A stretch of DNA of 64,000 nucleotides from PALSA-278 sp963760285 (lineage in GTDB: Bacteria > Acidobacteriota > Terriglobia > Acidiferrales > UBA7541): assembly GCA_963760285.1 (NCBI GenBank), contig CAVXCI010000001.1, positions 372,001 through 436,000 on the forward strand. Reading direction: 5' to 3'. Below are positions 9,679 to 18,885 of the stretch, in pieces. The notes below the pieces were generated by a model, which was not told where the DNA came from, did not search any database, and saw nothing but the letters and a program-made list of their open reading frames with translations. How positions within the stretch are numbered: the stretch's first letter is position 1; each line of letters opens with the position of its first letter. A program made the position numbers and the translations under genes.

Positions 9679-10822
9679 ATGCCTATCCGCCCCAGTCGGC
9701 CAACTTCCGGCCTGCGCATCGGCCGCGTGCTTGGTATCCCCATTTATCTGCATGCGAGCTGGTTCATTATCTTTTTGCTTATCACCTATTCGCTGGCCAC
9801 GCAGTTCACGGCGCAGCATCCCGACTGGCAACCGGCGCAGCACTGGGCGCTTGGCGTGTTGGTCAGCATCCTGTTTTTCGTTTCGCTGCTGATTCATGAA
9901 CTGGGCCACAGCGTCATCGCCCTGCGCTACCGCATCCCGGTAATTTCCATCACGCTTTTCGTCTTCGGCGGCCTGGCGCGGATTGCGCGAGATCCGGATC
10001 GCGCCATGCAGGAATTCAATATCGCTATTGCCGGGCCGATCACCAGTTTCCTGTTATCGGGATTGTGTTTCGCCACCAGCCACATCATCGGGTCCTCGTC
10101 AATATTTCAATCCGCGTTTTATTGGCTGGGTGAAATGAATCTGGCCCTGGCGATTTTCAACCTGGTGCCCGGATATCCGCTGGATGGAGGGCGCATTCTG
10201 CGGGCCGTTGCCTGGGGGGTGACCAAGGACGTCGCCCGCGCCACGCGCATTGCTTCGCGGAGCGGGCAGGTGGTGGCTTATCTGATGATTGGCCTGGGGC
10301 ATCCTGCAGGCGGTGAGAGGCGACGTGATGGGCGGCGTCTGGCTGGCCTTTATCGGCTGGTTCCTGCTCAGCGCGGCAAAGGAAACGCTGACGCAGGCGA
10401 CCATGCGCGATTCGCTGCACGGTCTGCGCGCCGTAGACGTTATGTCGGCGGAAATCCCCACGGTATTCGGCAGCCTTTCTCTGGAAGAATATGTCCAGGA
10501 GGCGATGCGCACGGGCCAGCAGTTTCACGTGGTCGGATCCCTCGTCCATCCCGTGGGCATTGTTACCCTTCAGGAAGCGCAAAGATTTCCCCGCGAGGAG
10601 TGGGGCTCCGCCTCCGTCCAGGCAGCCATGCTGCCGATCCAGAACATTCGCGCCGTTTCGCCGTCAGAGCCGATGCTAAGCGTGCTTCAGAGAATGCAGA
10701 GCGAGGGCTTAAATCAAATGCCGGTGATGGATGGGGACAAACTGGCGGGGATGATTACGCGCGAAGCCATTTTGCGCGTGATGCAAACTCACCAGCACAT
10801 GGACCACGTCGCCGGCCAGTGA
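9679..10822 (+). CDS. Site-2 protease (M50) with CBS domains (frameshifted)
   Basis: An intramembrane zinc metalloprotease of the Rip3/Sll0528-like subgroup, which cleaves membrane-bound anti-sigma factors or other regulators. The sequence shows several TM helices, the HELGH zinc motif (residues 73-77), GPITSF, and the third-ligand motif NLVPGYPLDGGR. A C-terminal CBS pair begins VDVMSAEIPTVFGSLSL and ends NQMPVMDGDKLAGMITRE. One extra G in a GGGG run near 10297-10300 breaks the frame between the protease and CBS parts; removing it restores GLGILQAV. A TATAAT at 9662-9667 implies a very short leader. A TTG at 9667 is an alternative start. Confidence 0.88.
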
Positions 10823-11066
10823 ACGGCGCGTTATCATTTCTTGCTTTGTGTTCCCCTGGCTGCCCACATTTTCCAGCGCAAAGCGATTCCGAAACTCCTT
10901 TCCGGCGGATCCAGCAATGGCGGGAGATTTTCTTTTTGCGCGGCACGACGAGAGCCTGTATTACACTCAGACCCCTTGGGAGATGCTGGGCGGCTGCCAT
11001 CGCCTTCGTCGTTGAAGCCCGGCAAGCCGAACCCGTTCCTGGAAATTTCCGCTGGGGGAGCAGGGC

Positions 11067-11739
11067 ATGCACATCCTGATCGTAGAGGATGAAAAAGACC
11101 TCGCGGGGCTTTTGAAGCACGGCCTGGAGGAAGAAAACCACCGCGTGGCACTGGCGTACGACGGGCGCGACGCCCTCAAGCCGGCGGCGGAGCATGATTT
11201 CGACGCCATCGTGCTGGACGTCATGCTTCCGGGAATAGACGGATTCGAGGTGGCCCGCCGGCTGCGCCGTGCGAAGAACGAAACGCCTGTGCTGATGCTG
11301 ACGGCTCGCGACGCGGCGCAGGACGTGGTAAAGGGCTGGACCTGGGCGCGGACGACTATCTCACCAAGCCGTTCTCCTTCGAGGTGCTGCTGGCGCGGTT
11401 GCGCGTTCTGGTGCGTCGCGGCGTCGTCCGGCGAACGGAGCTGCGGTGTCTGACCTCAAATTAGAACCCGCCACGCACCGTGTCTTCCGCGGCAAAGGCG
11501 AAATCAGGCTGACGGCCACGGAATTCCGCATGTTGGAATTTCTGATGCGGCGCAATGGACGCGCGGTTTCGCGCCAGGCCATCGTGGAGGCGGTTTGGGG
11601 GCCAGATGAAAAAGTGGCGGAGAACAATCTGGACGCCTTTGTGCGCCTGCTGCGCGTAAAATCGACAGGGGCTTCGCCCGAAACTTCTGCACACCCTGCG
11701 CGGAATCGGCTATACCTCCGCGCTGAATCGGAATCGTGA
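11067..11739 (+). CDS. OmpR/PhoB-family response regulator (frameshifted)
   Basis: Receiver domain MHILIVEDEKDLAGLL, phosphoacceptor VLDVMLPGIDG (Asp about residue 51), then LTARD and, in another frame, GADDYLTKPFSFEVLLARLR. The winged-helix domain is LTATEFRMLEFLMRRNGRAVSRQAI and VWGPDEKVAENNLDAFVRLLR. Frames break near 11337 (a missing C in GGCCTGG), near 11445, and near 11660-11690, where short A runs (AAAAA to AAAA, AAAA to AAA) explain the shifts and restore KLLHTLRGIGY. The stop overlaps the kinase GTG. It is a DNA-binding regulator for the adjacent HisKA kinase. Confidence 0.88.
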
Positions 11740-13113
11740 CGCCGCTCTCCATCCGCGCGCGCCTGACGCTATGGTATTTCGCCGTCCTGGCGTTGACATT
11801 TATCCTATTCAGTTTCATCGCGTGGTACACCATGCGCCGCAGCATTATACCGCGGTGGACGACGAGTTGCATCAATCCGCGGAAAGTATCCGCGACGCCA
11901 TCAGGGATTCCCGCCTGGCGAACAGGCCGAATTGCGCGACAAACTCGAAGAACTGGGCCGAGAGCGCGCCGCCGGGGATTTCATGCAGGCGGAAACCGGT
12001 GACGGTTCGTGGACCTACTCTCCGGCGGCGATGGCGCGGCTGAACTGCCGTTCGGCGGCGATGAAACGCGATTTTCGATCGGCGGCACAACGGCGTCCAT
12101 CTGCGGCTGCAGCGCGCTCGTGGAACCTCCGGCCGGAGTATCGGATTCTGGTGGGCACGCGCATGACGGATTACGATGACGCGCTGAAGCGGCTGGATTC
12201 CATTCTCTGGTCGGCCGTTCCGGCGCTGTTGCTCTCGCGTCGCTAAGGGGCTACTGGCTCAGCGGCCGCGCTCTCGCGCCCGTTGAAGAGATCACCGAGG
12301 CGGCGCGCGAAATCGGCGCCGGCAGTCTTAACGCGGCGGCTGACCGTGCCGCGAACGGGCGACGAATTGCAAAATCTGTCCGAAACGCTAAACGACATGC
12401 TGGACCGCCTGGAAAAAGCGTTCCTGCGAATCACGCAGTTCACCGCCGATGCTTCACACGAATTGCGCACGCCGGTTTCCATGATGCGCGCGCGGACGGA
12501 ACTGGCGTTGCGCCGCCCGCGGTCCGATGAGGAATATCGCGAGACTCTGGCGCTGGTTCTCCGCGAGCTGGAGCGAACCTCCGAGATTCTGGAAAACCTG
12601 CTGTCGCTGGCGCGGGCGGATTCCGGCGGCGTGAAAATCGCCCACGAGCCGCTAGACCTGTGCGACGTGGCCCGCGAAGCCGCCGAGGAGGCCCGTCCTC
12701 TGGCGGAGGCGAAACAAATTCATTTGCGGAGGATTTCCCGGCGGCTGCCCTGGCGGTTGTTGGCGATGCCGCGGCACTGCGGCGCTTGCTGCTGATCCTC
12801 CTGGACAACGCGGTGAAATACACGCCCGCGGCGGGCGCGGTTTCGTTTTCGCTCTCATCGCGGAGATGGCAACGCCATCGCCACGGTGAAGGATTCCGGC
12901 GTGGGAATCGGACCAGACGATTTGCCGCATATTTTTGAGCGTTTCTATCGCGCGGATAAGGCTCGCTCGCGCGCCGCGGGAGGCGCGGGCCTGGGGCTTT
13001 CCATCGCACGGTGGATTGCGGAGTCGCACGGCGGCGCGATCCGCGTGCAAAGTGCTTTCGGGCAGGGATCGGAATTTCGCGTCGAAATCCCGCTGGAATC
13101 CGCGCATTCCTAG
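11736..13113 (+). CDS. OmpR-type sensor histidine kinase (heavily frameshifted)
   Basis: GTG start overlapping the regulator stop. Recognisable pieces in changing frames are an N-terminal TM helix (RLTLWYFAVLALTFILFSFI), a periplasmic part, a second TM near 12215-12265, a HAMP-like segment (GRALAPVEEITEAAREIGAG), the H-box FTADASHELRTPVSMMRARTE, N box LLLILLDNAVKYTP, G1 VKDSGVGIGPDDLPHIFERFYRAD and G2 GAGLGLSIARWIAESHGG. I count at least six frame changes between 11850 and 12880. Every catalytic motif survives, so sequence error is more likely than decay. It phosphorylates the OmpR-type partner. Confidence 0.82.
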
Positions 13114-13463
13114 CCGCACATCGCGCCTTGAATGCCGCAACAATGCGATTACGGCCAGCGCCTTGATCGTGTTTTTCATGGAGGGCTCCTTAGCGGGGAA
13201 TATGTGAACGTGCATCGAAGATGCGCTCGCGCCGGACGGAGTTGCCAACCAATCGCCGCCCACGGCGGACTGAGGGGAAAGCGCAGGAAATCAATCGAGG
13301 GTTCGTTGCAAGGGAGCGCCCATACGGAGAGGGCTGCGAGCATAGCCGCATCACATCGTAACGGATTCGCACGCCATTCCCGGCGCGCCGGGATTACGTG
13401 CCGCAACGCAGGTCAAGCTGAAACGCCAAAACAGGCCGCAGGCCCCGCCCAGGCGACGTCGGG
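13114..13463. other. 350-base stretch without a supported gene
   Basis: No open frame here has a credible ribosome site and protein-like composition across its length. On the minus strand AAGGAG sits 6 bases before an ATG at 13179 and is followed by a signal-peptide-like start (MKNTIKALAVIALL). The frame then runs out of protein-like sequence, and a second frame reads CCGIQGAMCG and stops at 13110. This could be a frameshifted or truncated small entericidin-like lipoprotein; the support is weak. Confidence 0.3.
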
Positions 13464-13682
13464 TTAGCTATCCAGCCGGAGAAGCTCGTTGGTGGAAAGT
13501 TCCAGGTCCGCTTCGGACCAGTTGGCTTCCGTCGAACCCAGCTCCCAGCCCGTTTTGCCCATGGGAATTTTGACCTTATACACCGTGCCGCTGCCGCTCT
13601 GGGTGGCGCTGACCACCTTGGCGTCTTCATCGGTGGCGCGATTGTGTACAATTGCTCCGACTGCGAATTTTTGGTTTGCCAT
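13464..13682 (-). CDS. Small SH3-like hypothetical protein (72 aa)
   Basis: Starts at the ATG at 13682 (MANQKFAVGAIVHNRATDED) and ends LSTNELLRLDS. The sequence alternates short beta strands: FAVGAIVHN, AKVVSATQ, TVYKVKIP, GWELGSTEANW. The pattern G-x-I-V followed by a charged turn and strands is that of small SH3/KOW-like barrels. No catalytic motif and no membrane segment. Function unknown. It diverges from the lipid cluster that begins at 13833. Confidence 0.6.
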   Translation of the reverse strand: MANQKFAVGAIVHNRATDEDAKVVSATQSGSGTVYKVKIPMGKTGWELGSTEANWSEADLELSTNELLRLDS

Positions 13683-13832
13683 GGTCAGGAATGATACGCC
13701 AGCGGGGCCGGTCTGCCAACCGCTTTCGAGCGGTGGCCTGCCGTCGCCCTTGCCGGGGCGCCGTTCTTGATTCGCTCCGGCGGGGGTGCTACCGTTCTCA
13801 TTTTCCGGGGAATCACTCTCTAACGCGGCACC

Positions 13833-16256
13833 ATGCATTCAAACAATCAATTGCAAACTGGCGCGGGGAACGGGAAAGCAGTGTCCACCAGCACATCCAT
13901 GGGGACATTCGCGCCGGGGGAGCCGGTTTTCTGGCGCGTGGAGGGAAGCCTGCTGCACCTTACCGCCGTCCGCCCAGTGGGCTTCTTCACCTGGAACGCG
14001 CAGACGTTTCTGGAACGCTGGTTCCGCAGAGGCCTGATGGGGGCCATGGCAGTTCTGCGCCCGTTCCTTTATTTCATGCACCGCGTGGGGGCCACGCGCG
14101 TGCTGCATACCGTCTTGCGGGGCGAAAGCCGGGACCGGCTGGACCTGCTCGGCGAAGAATACTTCGAGTACATCCTGAAACCCACGCTGAATCCGCGCGG
14201 AGTGAAAAACCTGACGAACTTGCGCGATTCCGGCGCGCGGATTGTGCTGATCAGCCAGGGGCTGGACCACATCATGCGTCCTCTGGCCAATTATCTCGGC
14301 GTGGACGAATTGGTCTGCAACCGCCTGGAATTTCGCGACGGCCTGGCCACGGGGCGCCTGCTGGAGCCGGTGGTTCGTCCGCGCGGGCCGCTGGCGCGCA
14401 TTATTGGAAACAGCAACGATGGCCGCGTCACGCGCGAACGGGCCACGCACAATCTGGGATTTGCGCATCCGGAAATTTTGGACTCGGCGATTCGTCCGGC
14501 GCGGCGCGACGTGCAGCGGCCTCCGCTCCCTCTGGTGGATTTCGCGGCGAACGTGAATGGCAAAAATGGCCACGAGGCGGGCGCACCTCTTTCTGTTCGC
14601 CAGGCTCTGCGCGGCAAAAATATTCTGCTCGTCGGAGCAACCGGGTTTATCGGCAAAGTCTGGCTGGCGCAACTGCTGGAAGACGTGCCGGATACCGGCC
14701 GCATCTTTCTGCTGATTCGCCGGAACCGGCTCAATACCGGCCTGGACCGTTTCCGCCGCGTGGTGGAGGAGTCGCCGGTGTTTGACACGCTGGCCACGCG
14801 CCACGGCGAGCGTTTTCCCGAATTTCTGATGGAGCGCGTGGAAGTGGTGGAAGGCGACCTTACGCGCGAAGGGTTGGGCTTGGCTCCGGAAGCGCGCGAA
14901 AAGCTGTCACGCGAGCTGGACCTTATTGTCAACAGTTCTGGCCTAACAGATTTTAATCCCGACCTGCGCGATGCGCTTTCCGCCAACCTTCGCGCCATTG
15001 CCAACCTGCTGGCCTTCCAGCGCCAGACTGATCATGCCGCGCTGCTCCATCTTTCCACCTGCTACGCCGCTGGCGCGCGTGACGGCCGCATCACGGAACT
15101 CCTGGAAGCAGACTATTCGCCGCTGGAAATTCCGGGGTTCAGCGCGGAGCGTGAATGGCAGGCGCTGGAAGACATGGTGAAGGAAGTGGAAGCCCGCGCG
15201 GAGTCGCCGGAAGTAACCGAAGAACTTCGCCGCCAGGCGCTGGACAAAAAGACCGCCGCGCGTGACCTGCACGGGGCGTCGCTGGAAAACCAGATACGAA
15301 AAAATCGCATTCGCTGGATTCGCCAGGCGATGGTGGATGCCGGCATGCACCGCGCGAATGAACTGGGCTGGCCGAATACGTACACGCTGACGAAAAGCCT
15401 CGCCGAATCGCTCATCGTTGACCGGGGACGCGGCCTTCCCATCGCCGTGGCCCGTCCGGCCATCGTGGAAACGTCAGTGGAGCAGCCGTTCCGCGGCTGG
15501 AACGAAGGCATCAACACGTCGGCATCGCTATCGTGGCTGCTGGGAACGTATTTCCGGCAGTTGCCCACCAACGAGCGGAAGTGCCTGGATGTGATTCCCG
15601 TGGACCTGGTGACCCGCGGTATGACGCTGATTTCGGCGGCGCTGGTTCAGCGGCGCCACCAGCCGTTGTATCATCTGGCCACCAGCGTGACGAACCCCTG
15701 CAACATGCGGCGCTCCATCGAACTCACCAGCCTGGCGCATCGCAAACACTATCGCGCGCAGAACGGGCTGCACCACTGGCTGCGTTCGCGTTTCGACGCC
15801 ATTCCGGTTTCCAAGGCGCGCTACGAAAAACTGTCCGCGCCGGCGCAGCGGGCGGTGGTGCAAAGCATTCAGCGCAGCCTGAAGCAATTGCCCTTCGTGC
15901 GCACGCCTCTGGCGCGGCGGGAGCGCGAGCTGGAGCGGGTGATCCGCATGATTGAACTGTTCGAGCCGTTCATTTTGCTGAATGATCACGTTTTCGAGGC
16001 CAGCAATATTGAAAAGCTGGCGGCCGCGCTGCCGCCGGAGGAACGCGCCGCCTTTGGTTACAACGCCCGCTCCATTGACTGGTGGGACTACTGGATTAAC
16101 GTCCACATTCCCGCGCTGCGCCGGTGGAGTTATCCGCTGATCGAAGGGCGTCCGCTGGAGGAGCGGCCCGCGCGTCACGTTCCACTGGAAGCGGACCACG
16201 CGATGGCGGCCGCAGGCGAGAGCCACGCCATCCCCGCCAACACCAAGGCGGAGTAA
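13833..16256 (+). CDS. Fatty acyl-CoA reductase with N-terminal degenerate HAD-like domain
   Basis: An 807-residue two-domain protein. Residues ~30-195 look like a HAD-IB phosphatase fold (LISQGLDHIMRPLANYLG, about 139-156), but the nucleophile motif DxDGT is replaced by WRVEGSL (34-40), so phosphatase activity is unlikely. From ~260 there is a 'male sterility' type NAD(P)-binding reductase: GATGFIGKVWLAQLL (268-), VEGDLT, catalytic Tyr517/Lys521 in YTLTK, and a C-terminal helical sterile domain (FEPFILLNDHVFEASN). The family reduces fatty acyl-CoA or acyl-ACP to the aldehyde or alcohol with NADPH. It is the first gene of the lipid cluster and is intact. Confidence 0.88.
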   Translation: MHSNNQLQTGAGNGKAVSTSTSMGTFAPGEPVFWRVEGSLLHLTAVRPVGFFTWNAQTFLERWFRRGLMGAMAVLRPFLYFMHRVGATRVLHTVLRGESRDRLDLLGEEYFEYILKPTLNPRGVKNLTNLRDSGARIVLISQGLDHIMRPLANYLGVDELVCNRLEFRDGLATGRLLEPVVRPRGPLARIIGNSNDGRVTRERATHNLGFAHPEILDSAIRPARRDVQRPPLPLVDFAANVNGKNGHEAGAPLSVRQALRGKNILLVGATGFIGKVWLAQLLEDVPDTGRIFLLIRRNRLNTGLDRFRRVVEESPVFDTLATRHGERFPEFLMERVEVVEGDLTREGLGLAPEAREKLSRELDLIVNSSGLTDFNPDLRDALSANLRAIANLLAFQRQTDHAALLHLSTCYAAGARDGRITELLEADYSPLEIPGFSAEREWQALEDMVKEVEARAESPEVTEELRRQALDKKTAARDLHGASLENQIRKNRIRWIRQAMVDAGMHRANELGWPNTYTLTKSLAESLIVDRGRGLPIAVARPAIVETSVEQPFRGWNEGINTSASLSWLLGTYFRQLPTNERKCLDVIPVDLVTRGMTLISAALVQRRHQPLYHLATSVTNPCNMRRSIELTSLAHRKHYRAQNGLHHWLRSRFDAIPVSKARYEKLSAPAQRAVVQSIQRSLKQLPFVRTPLARRERELERVIRMIELFEPFILLNDHVFEASNIEKLAAALPPEERAAFGYNARSIDWWDYWINVHIPALRRWSYPLIEGRPLEERPARHVPLEADHAMAAAGESHAIPANTKAE

Positions 16257-16267
16257 ACTCAGACACC

Positions 16268-17458
16268 GTGGGAATATTCCTCACCGGAGCAACGGGCTAT
16301 ATCGGCGCGCACGTGGCCGCGAATCTTTTGCATTCCAGCGATGAACCGCTTCTGCTTCTGGTGCGCGCCAAGAATCAGCAGGAAGCCGCGGAGCGTCTGT
16401 GGCGCGCGTTGCAGTTGCATATGGGCTTCCCGGAATTCCGCGATCATCTGGCCTCGCGCATACATCTGGTTTGCGGCGACCTCACCAGCGAAAATTTCGG
16501 CGTTGATGCGGCGAAGTTCTCCGCGCTGGTTCACGCCACCGATTCCATCATTCATTGCGCCGCGTCGCTGAATCGCAAATCCGAAAAAAGCTGCCTGAAC
16601 GTGAATCTTCGCGGCACGCTGCAGGTTCTGCTTTTGGCCATGCGCGCGCGGGAGCATCACGGACTGCGGCGCTTCAGCCACGTCAGCACGGTGGCCGTCG
16701 CGGGGAAACGCAGCCACGAAGTGGTGCAGGAAGACTTCGCCATCGAATGGGAACGTTCCGATTACGATCCCTACGCGCGCACGAAAAAATTCTGCGAGCA
16801 CATGATCGGCGAGCTTCTTCCCGGCGTGCCGCACACAATTTTCCGGCCCAGCATCGTTTTGGGCGACAGCCGTGACGCGGCCACCAATCAGTTCGACATG
16901 GTGCGGGCGTTCGTCTTCCTGGCGGGCCTGCCCGTGCTGCCCTTCCGCCCCAACGACAAGATAGACATTGTCCCGGTGGATTACGTGGCCGACGCGATCT
17001 CCAGCCTGCACCTGAAGGAAAAACCGGCGCACAGCATTTACCATCTGTCTTCCGGCGTAGGCTCGGAAACGTTCCAGCAGATCACCGCCGCGCTGGCCGC
17101 CGAGCAGGGGCGCCGCGGGCCGGTATTCATGCCTAAAATGGAAGGGACTTTCAGCGGGACGTCGAATACTTTGTCGCGCCGCGCGGGAAAAATCGGCAAT
17201 CTGGCCACGCTCTTGAAAGTCTTCATTCCTTACCTGGTTTGGGATACGGTGTTTGACAATTCGCGCGTGGCCGCCGAAATGGGGCGCGCGCCGGTTCCCT
17301 TCTCGAAATATTGTTTCCCCTTGCTGCGCTTCAGCCGCGAAACTCATTTCCTTTATCCCTACCAGCCGTGGCCCGCCTCAGAATCAGTCCCCTCTCCCGC
17401 TGCATCACCTTCCATCTCCGCGGCGCTATCCCATTCCGGGAGAAATTCCGCCGCATGA
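16268..17458 (+). CDS. NAD(P)-dependent thioester-reductase/SDR-like protein
   Basis: Start taken as GTG at 16268, in front of IFLTGATGYIGAHVAANLL, the glycine-rich nucleotide site; GGCGGAG lies upstream. Further SDR/NAD_binding_4 marks are VCGDLTSENFG, STVAVAGKRS, the catalytic YARTKKFCE (Tyr-x-x-x-Lys) and DIVPVDYVADAI. About 396 residues with a C-terminal tail rich in Pro/Ser. Relatives reduce carrier- or CoA-bound thioesters, so it may catalyse a second reductive step on the acyl chain. The gene ends in an ATGA overlap with the next gene. Confidence 0.8.
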   Translation: MGIFLTGATGYIGAHVAANLLHSSDEPLLLLVRAKNQQEAAERLWRALQLHMGFPEFRDHLASRIHLVCGDLTSENFGVDAAKFSALVHATDSIIHCAASLNRKSEKSCLNVNLRGTLQVLLLAMRAREHHGLRRFSHVSTVAVAGKRSHEVVQEDFAIEWERSDYDPYARTKKFCEHMIGELLPGVPHTIFRPSIVLGDSRDAATNQFDMVRAFVFLAGLPVLPFRPNDKIDIVPVDYVADAISSLHLKEKPAHSIYHLSSGVGSETFQQITAALAAEQGRRGPVFMPKMEGTFSGTSNTLSRRAGKIGNLATLLKVFIPYLVWDTVFDNSRVAAEMGRAPVPFSKYCFPLLRFSRETHFLYPYQPWPASESVPSPAASPSISAALSHSGRNSAA

Positions 17459-18865
17459 CGGACCTTTTGCTCGAAGCCTGGGTCGGCGGTCTGATTGAGT
17501 ATTCGAAGCTGCAATGGATGCTGGGCACAGGCCACGCCTGGAAACCCGGTGAGAAGCTGAAACTCCTCTTCGCTGGATACAACGGCACGCGCAACACCGG
17601 TTCGGACGTGCGCGTGGAGGAAATTCTCCGCCAGATCAGCCGCATTGTGGGACCGGACAACGCCGAATTCACGGTGATGACGCAGAACTTCGATTTCACC
17701 CGGGGCTACTTCGGCGATGCGCGCCAGGTGCTACTGCCGGGTGTTTTCCCGCCGTTCCTGCGCCGCGAAGTGTCGCGCCATCACGGGGTGGTGGCGTGCG
17801 AAGGTTCCATGTTCAAGAGCAAATTCGCCAATGCCCTCACGGTGATGATGATTGGCTCGCTGGGAATCGCCGCCGCTCAAAATAAGTTGGCCATCGGCTA
17901 TGGCGCGGAGGCCGGCGACATGGATCCACTGCTGGCGAAAATGTGCCGGCGCTACTGCGCCGATTCGTTCATCATCACGCGCAATGCGCAATCGCGTGAA
18001 GTTCTGGGGAGGCTGGGAGTTCCCACGGAGATCGGGAACGGATACGGCATGGACTTTCGAACCGTTGCCCACAGAGTATGGCCGAAGAGTCCTCACCGAG
18101 AATCGATGGGACGGCGTCACTCCCGTACTGGCGGTCTGCCCGATTCATCCGTTCTGGTGGCCGGTGAAAGCATCGCTGGGCAAAGCTGCGGCGCGCGTGT
18201 TTACCGGCGCATACCGCAGCAGTCATTACAGCTCCATCTACTTCCACCGATCGGGAAGCGGCGTGGATGTTGCCTACGAGCGTTATTTGAATGGGCTCGC
18301 GGGCGCGATTCAGCAATACCGCCGTGAGCGGCAGGTTTTTCCAATAGTCATCGGCATGGAGCGTCTCGATCGCGGCGCATGCGCGCAAATAGCGCAGCGG
18401 CTGGGAGGTGCGCCGATTTTCGACAGCGATCATTACGACATTTATCAGCTGGTCAGCATCCTCCGGTGCGCCAGCCGCATTGTCTCTTCGCGGTATCACG
18501 CCATCGTCACCTCCATGGCGGCGGGAATTCCGTCAGCGGGGGTCACCATGGACGAGCGCATACGCAATCTGATGGACGAGCGCGGCCATAATCATCTCTT
18601 TCTGGAAGCGGACGATCCCGCTCTGGAAGAAAATCTGGTGGTTATCCTGAAAACGCTGGATCGGGACGAAGAATCCATCGGGGATGAAATTCGCCGCACC
18701 GTGGCGCGCAATTTGCGCGTGATGGCGCGCATGGGCGTCCAATTCGAGGAATGCCTGGCGCGCTGCTACCCGGAATTTCCGGTGCGCCAGGGCAGACTTA
18801 GTTGGGAGGACTATCTGCCTCCGCTCAGCCCCGCGCTGCGTCAGCTCGCCGAGGAATATTGCTGA
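17455..18865 (+). CDS. Polysaccharide pyruvyl transferase family protein (frameshifted)
   Basis: About 470 residues in the restored form. The N-terminal half has GYNGTRNTGSDVRVEEILRQI, and the C-terminal half has HYDIYQLVSILRCASRIVSSRYHAIVTSMAAGIPSAGV, the characteristic end of PS_pyruv_trans (CsaB/WcaK-like) proteins. Family members add pyruvate ketals from phosphoenolpyruvate to sugars, though many homologs have other or unknown acceptors. One G too many in GGGAACG near 18033-18036 breaks the frame; correction gives a continuous protein. The start overlaps the SDR stop (ATGA). Its place inside a lipid operon suggests action on a lipid or glycolipid head group. Confidence 0.82.
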
Positions 18866-18885
18866 ATGCCAGCGCCGGATCCGAA

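Noticed and set aside
10301..11079. Continuation of the site-2 protease frame past 10300
   Set aside because: The composition becomes Arg/Gly-rich nonsense, while the CBS domains continue in another frame after removal of one G.
13132..13467. 111-codon plus-strand frame after the OmpR-type kinase
   Set aside because: No ribosome site, composition not protein-like, and it runs into the 3' end of the convergent small gene.
16259..17347. 362-codon minus-strand open frame opposite the SDR-like gene
   Set aside because: The plus strand carries the Rossmann motif, YxxxK and ATGA coupling; the antisense frame has no recognisable motif.
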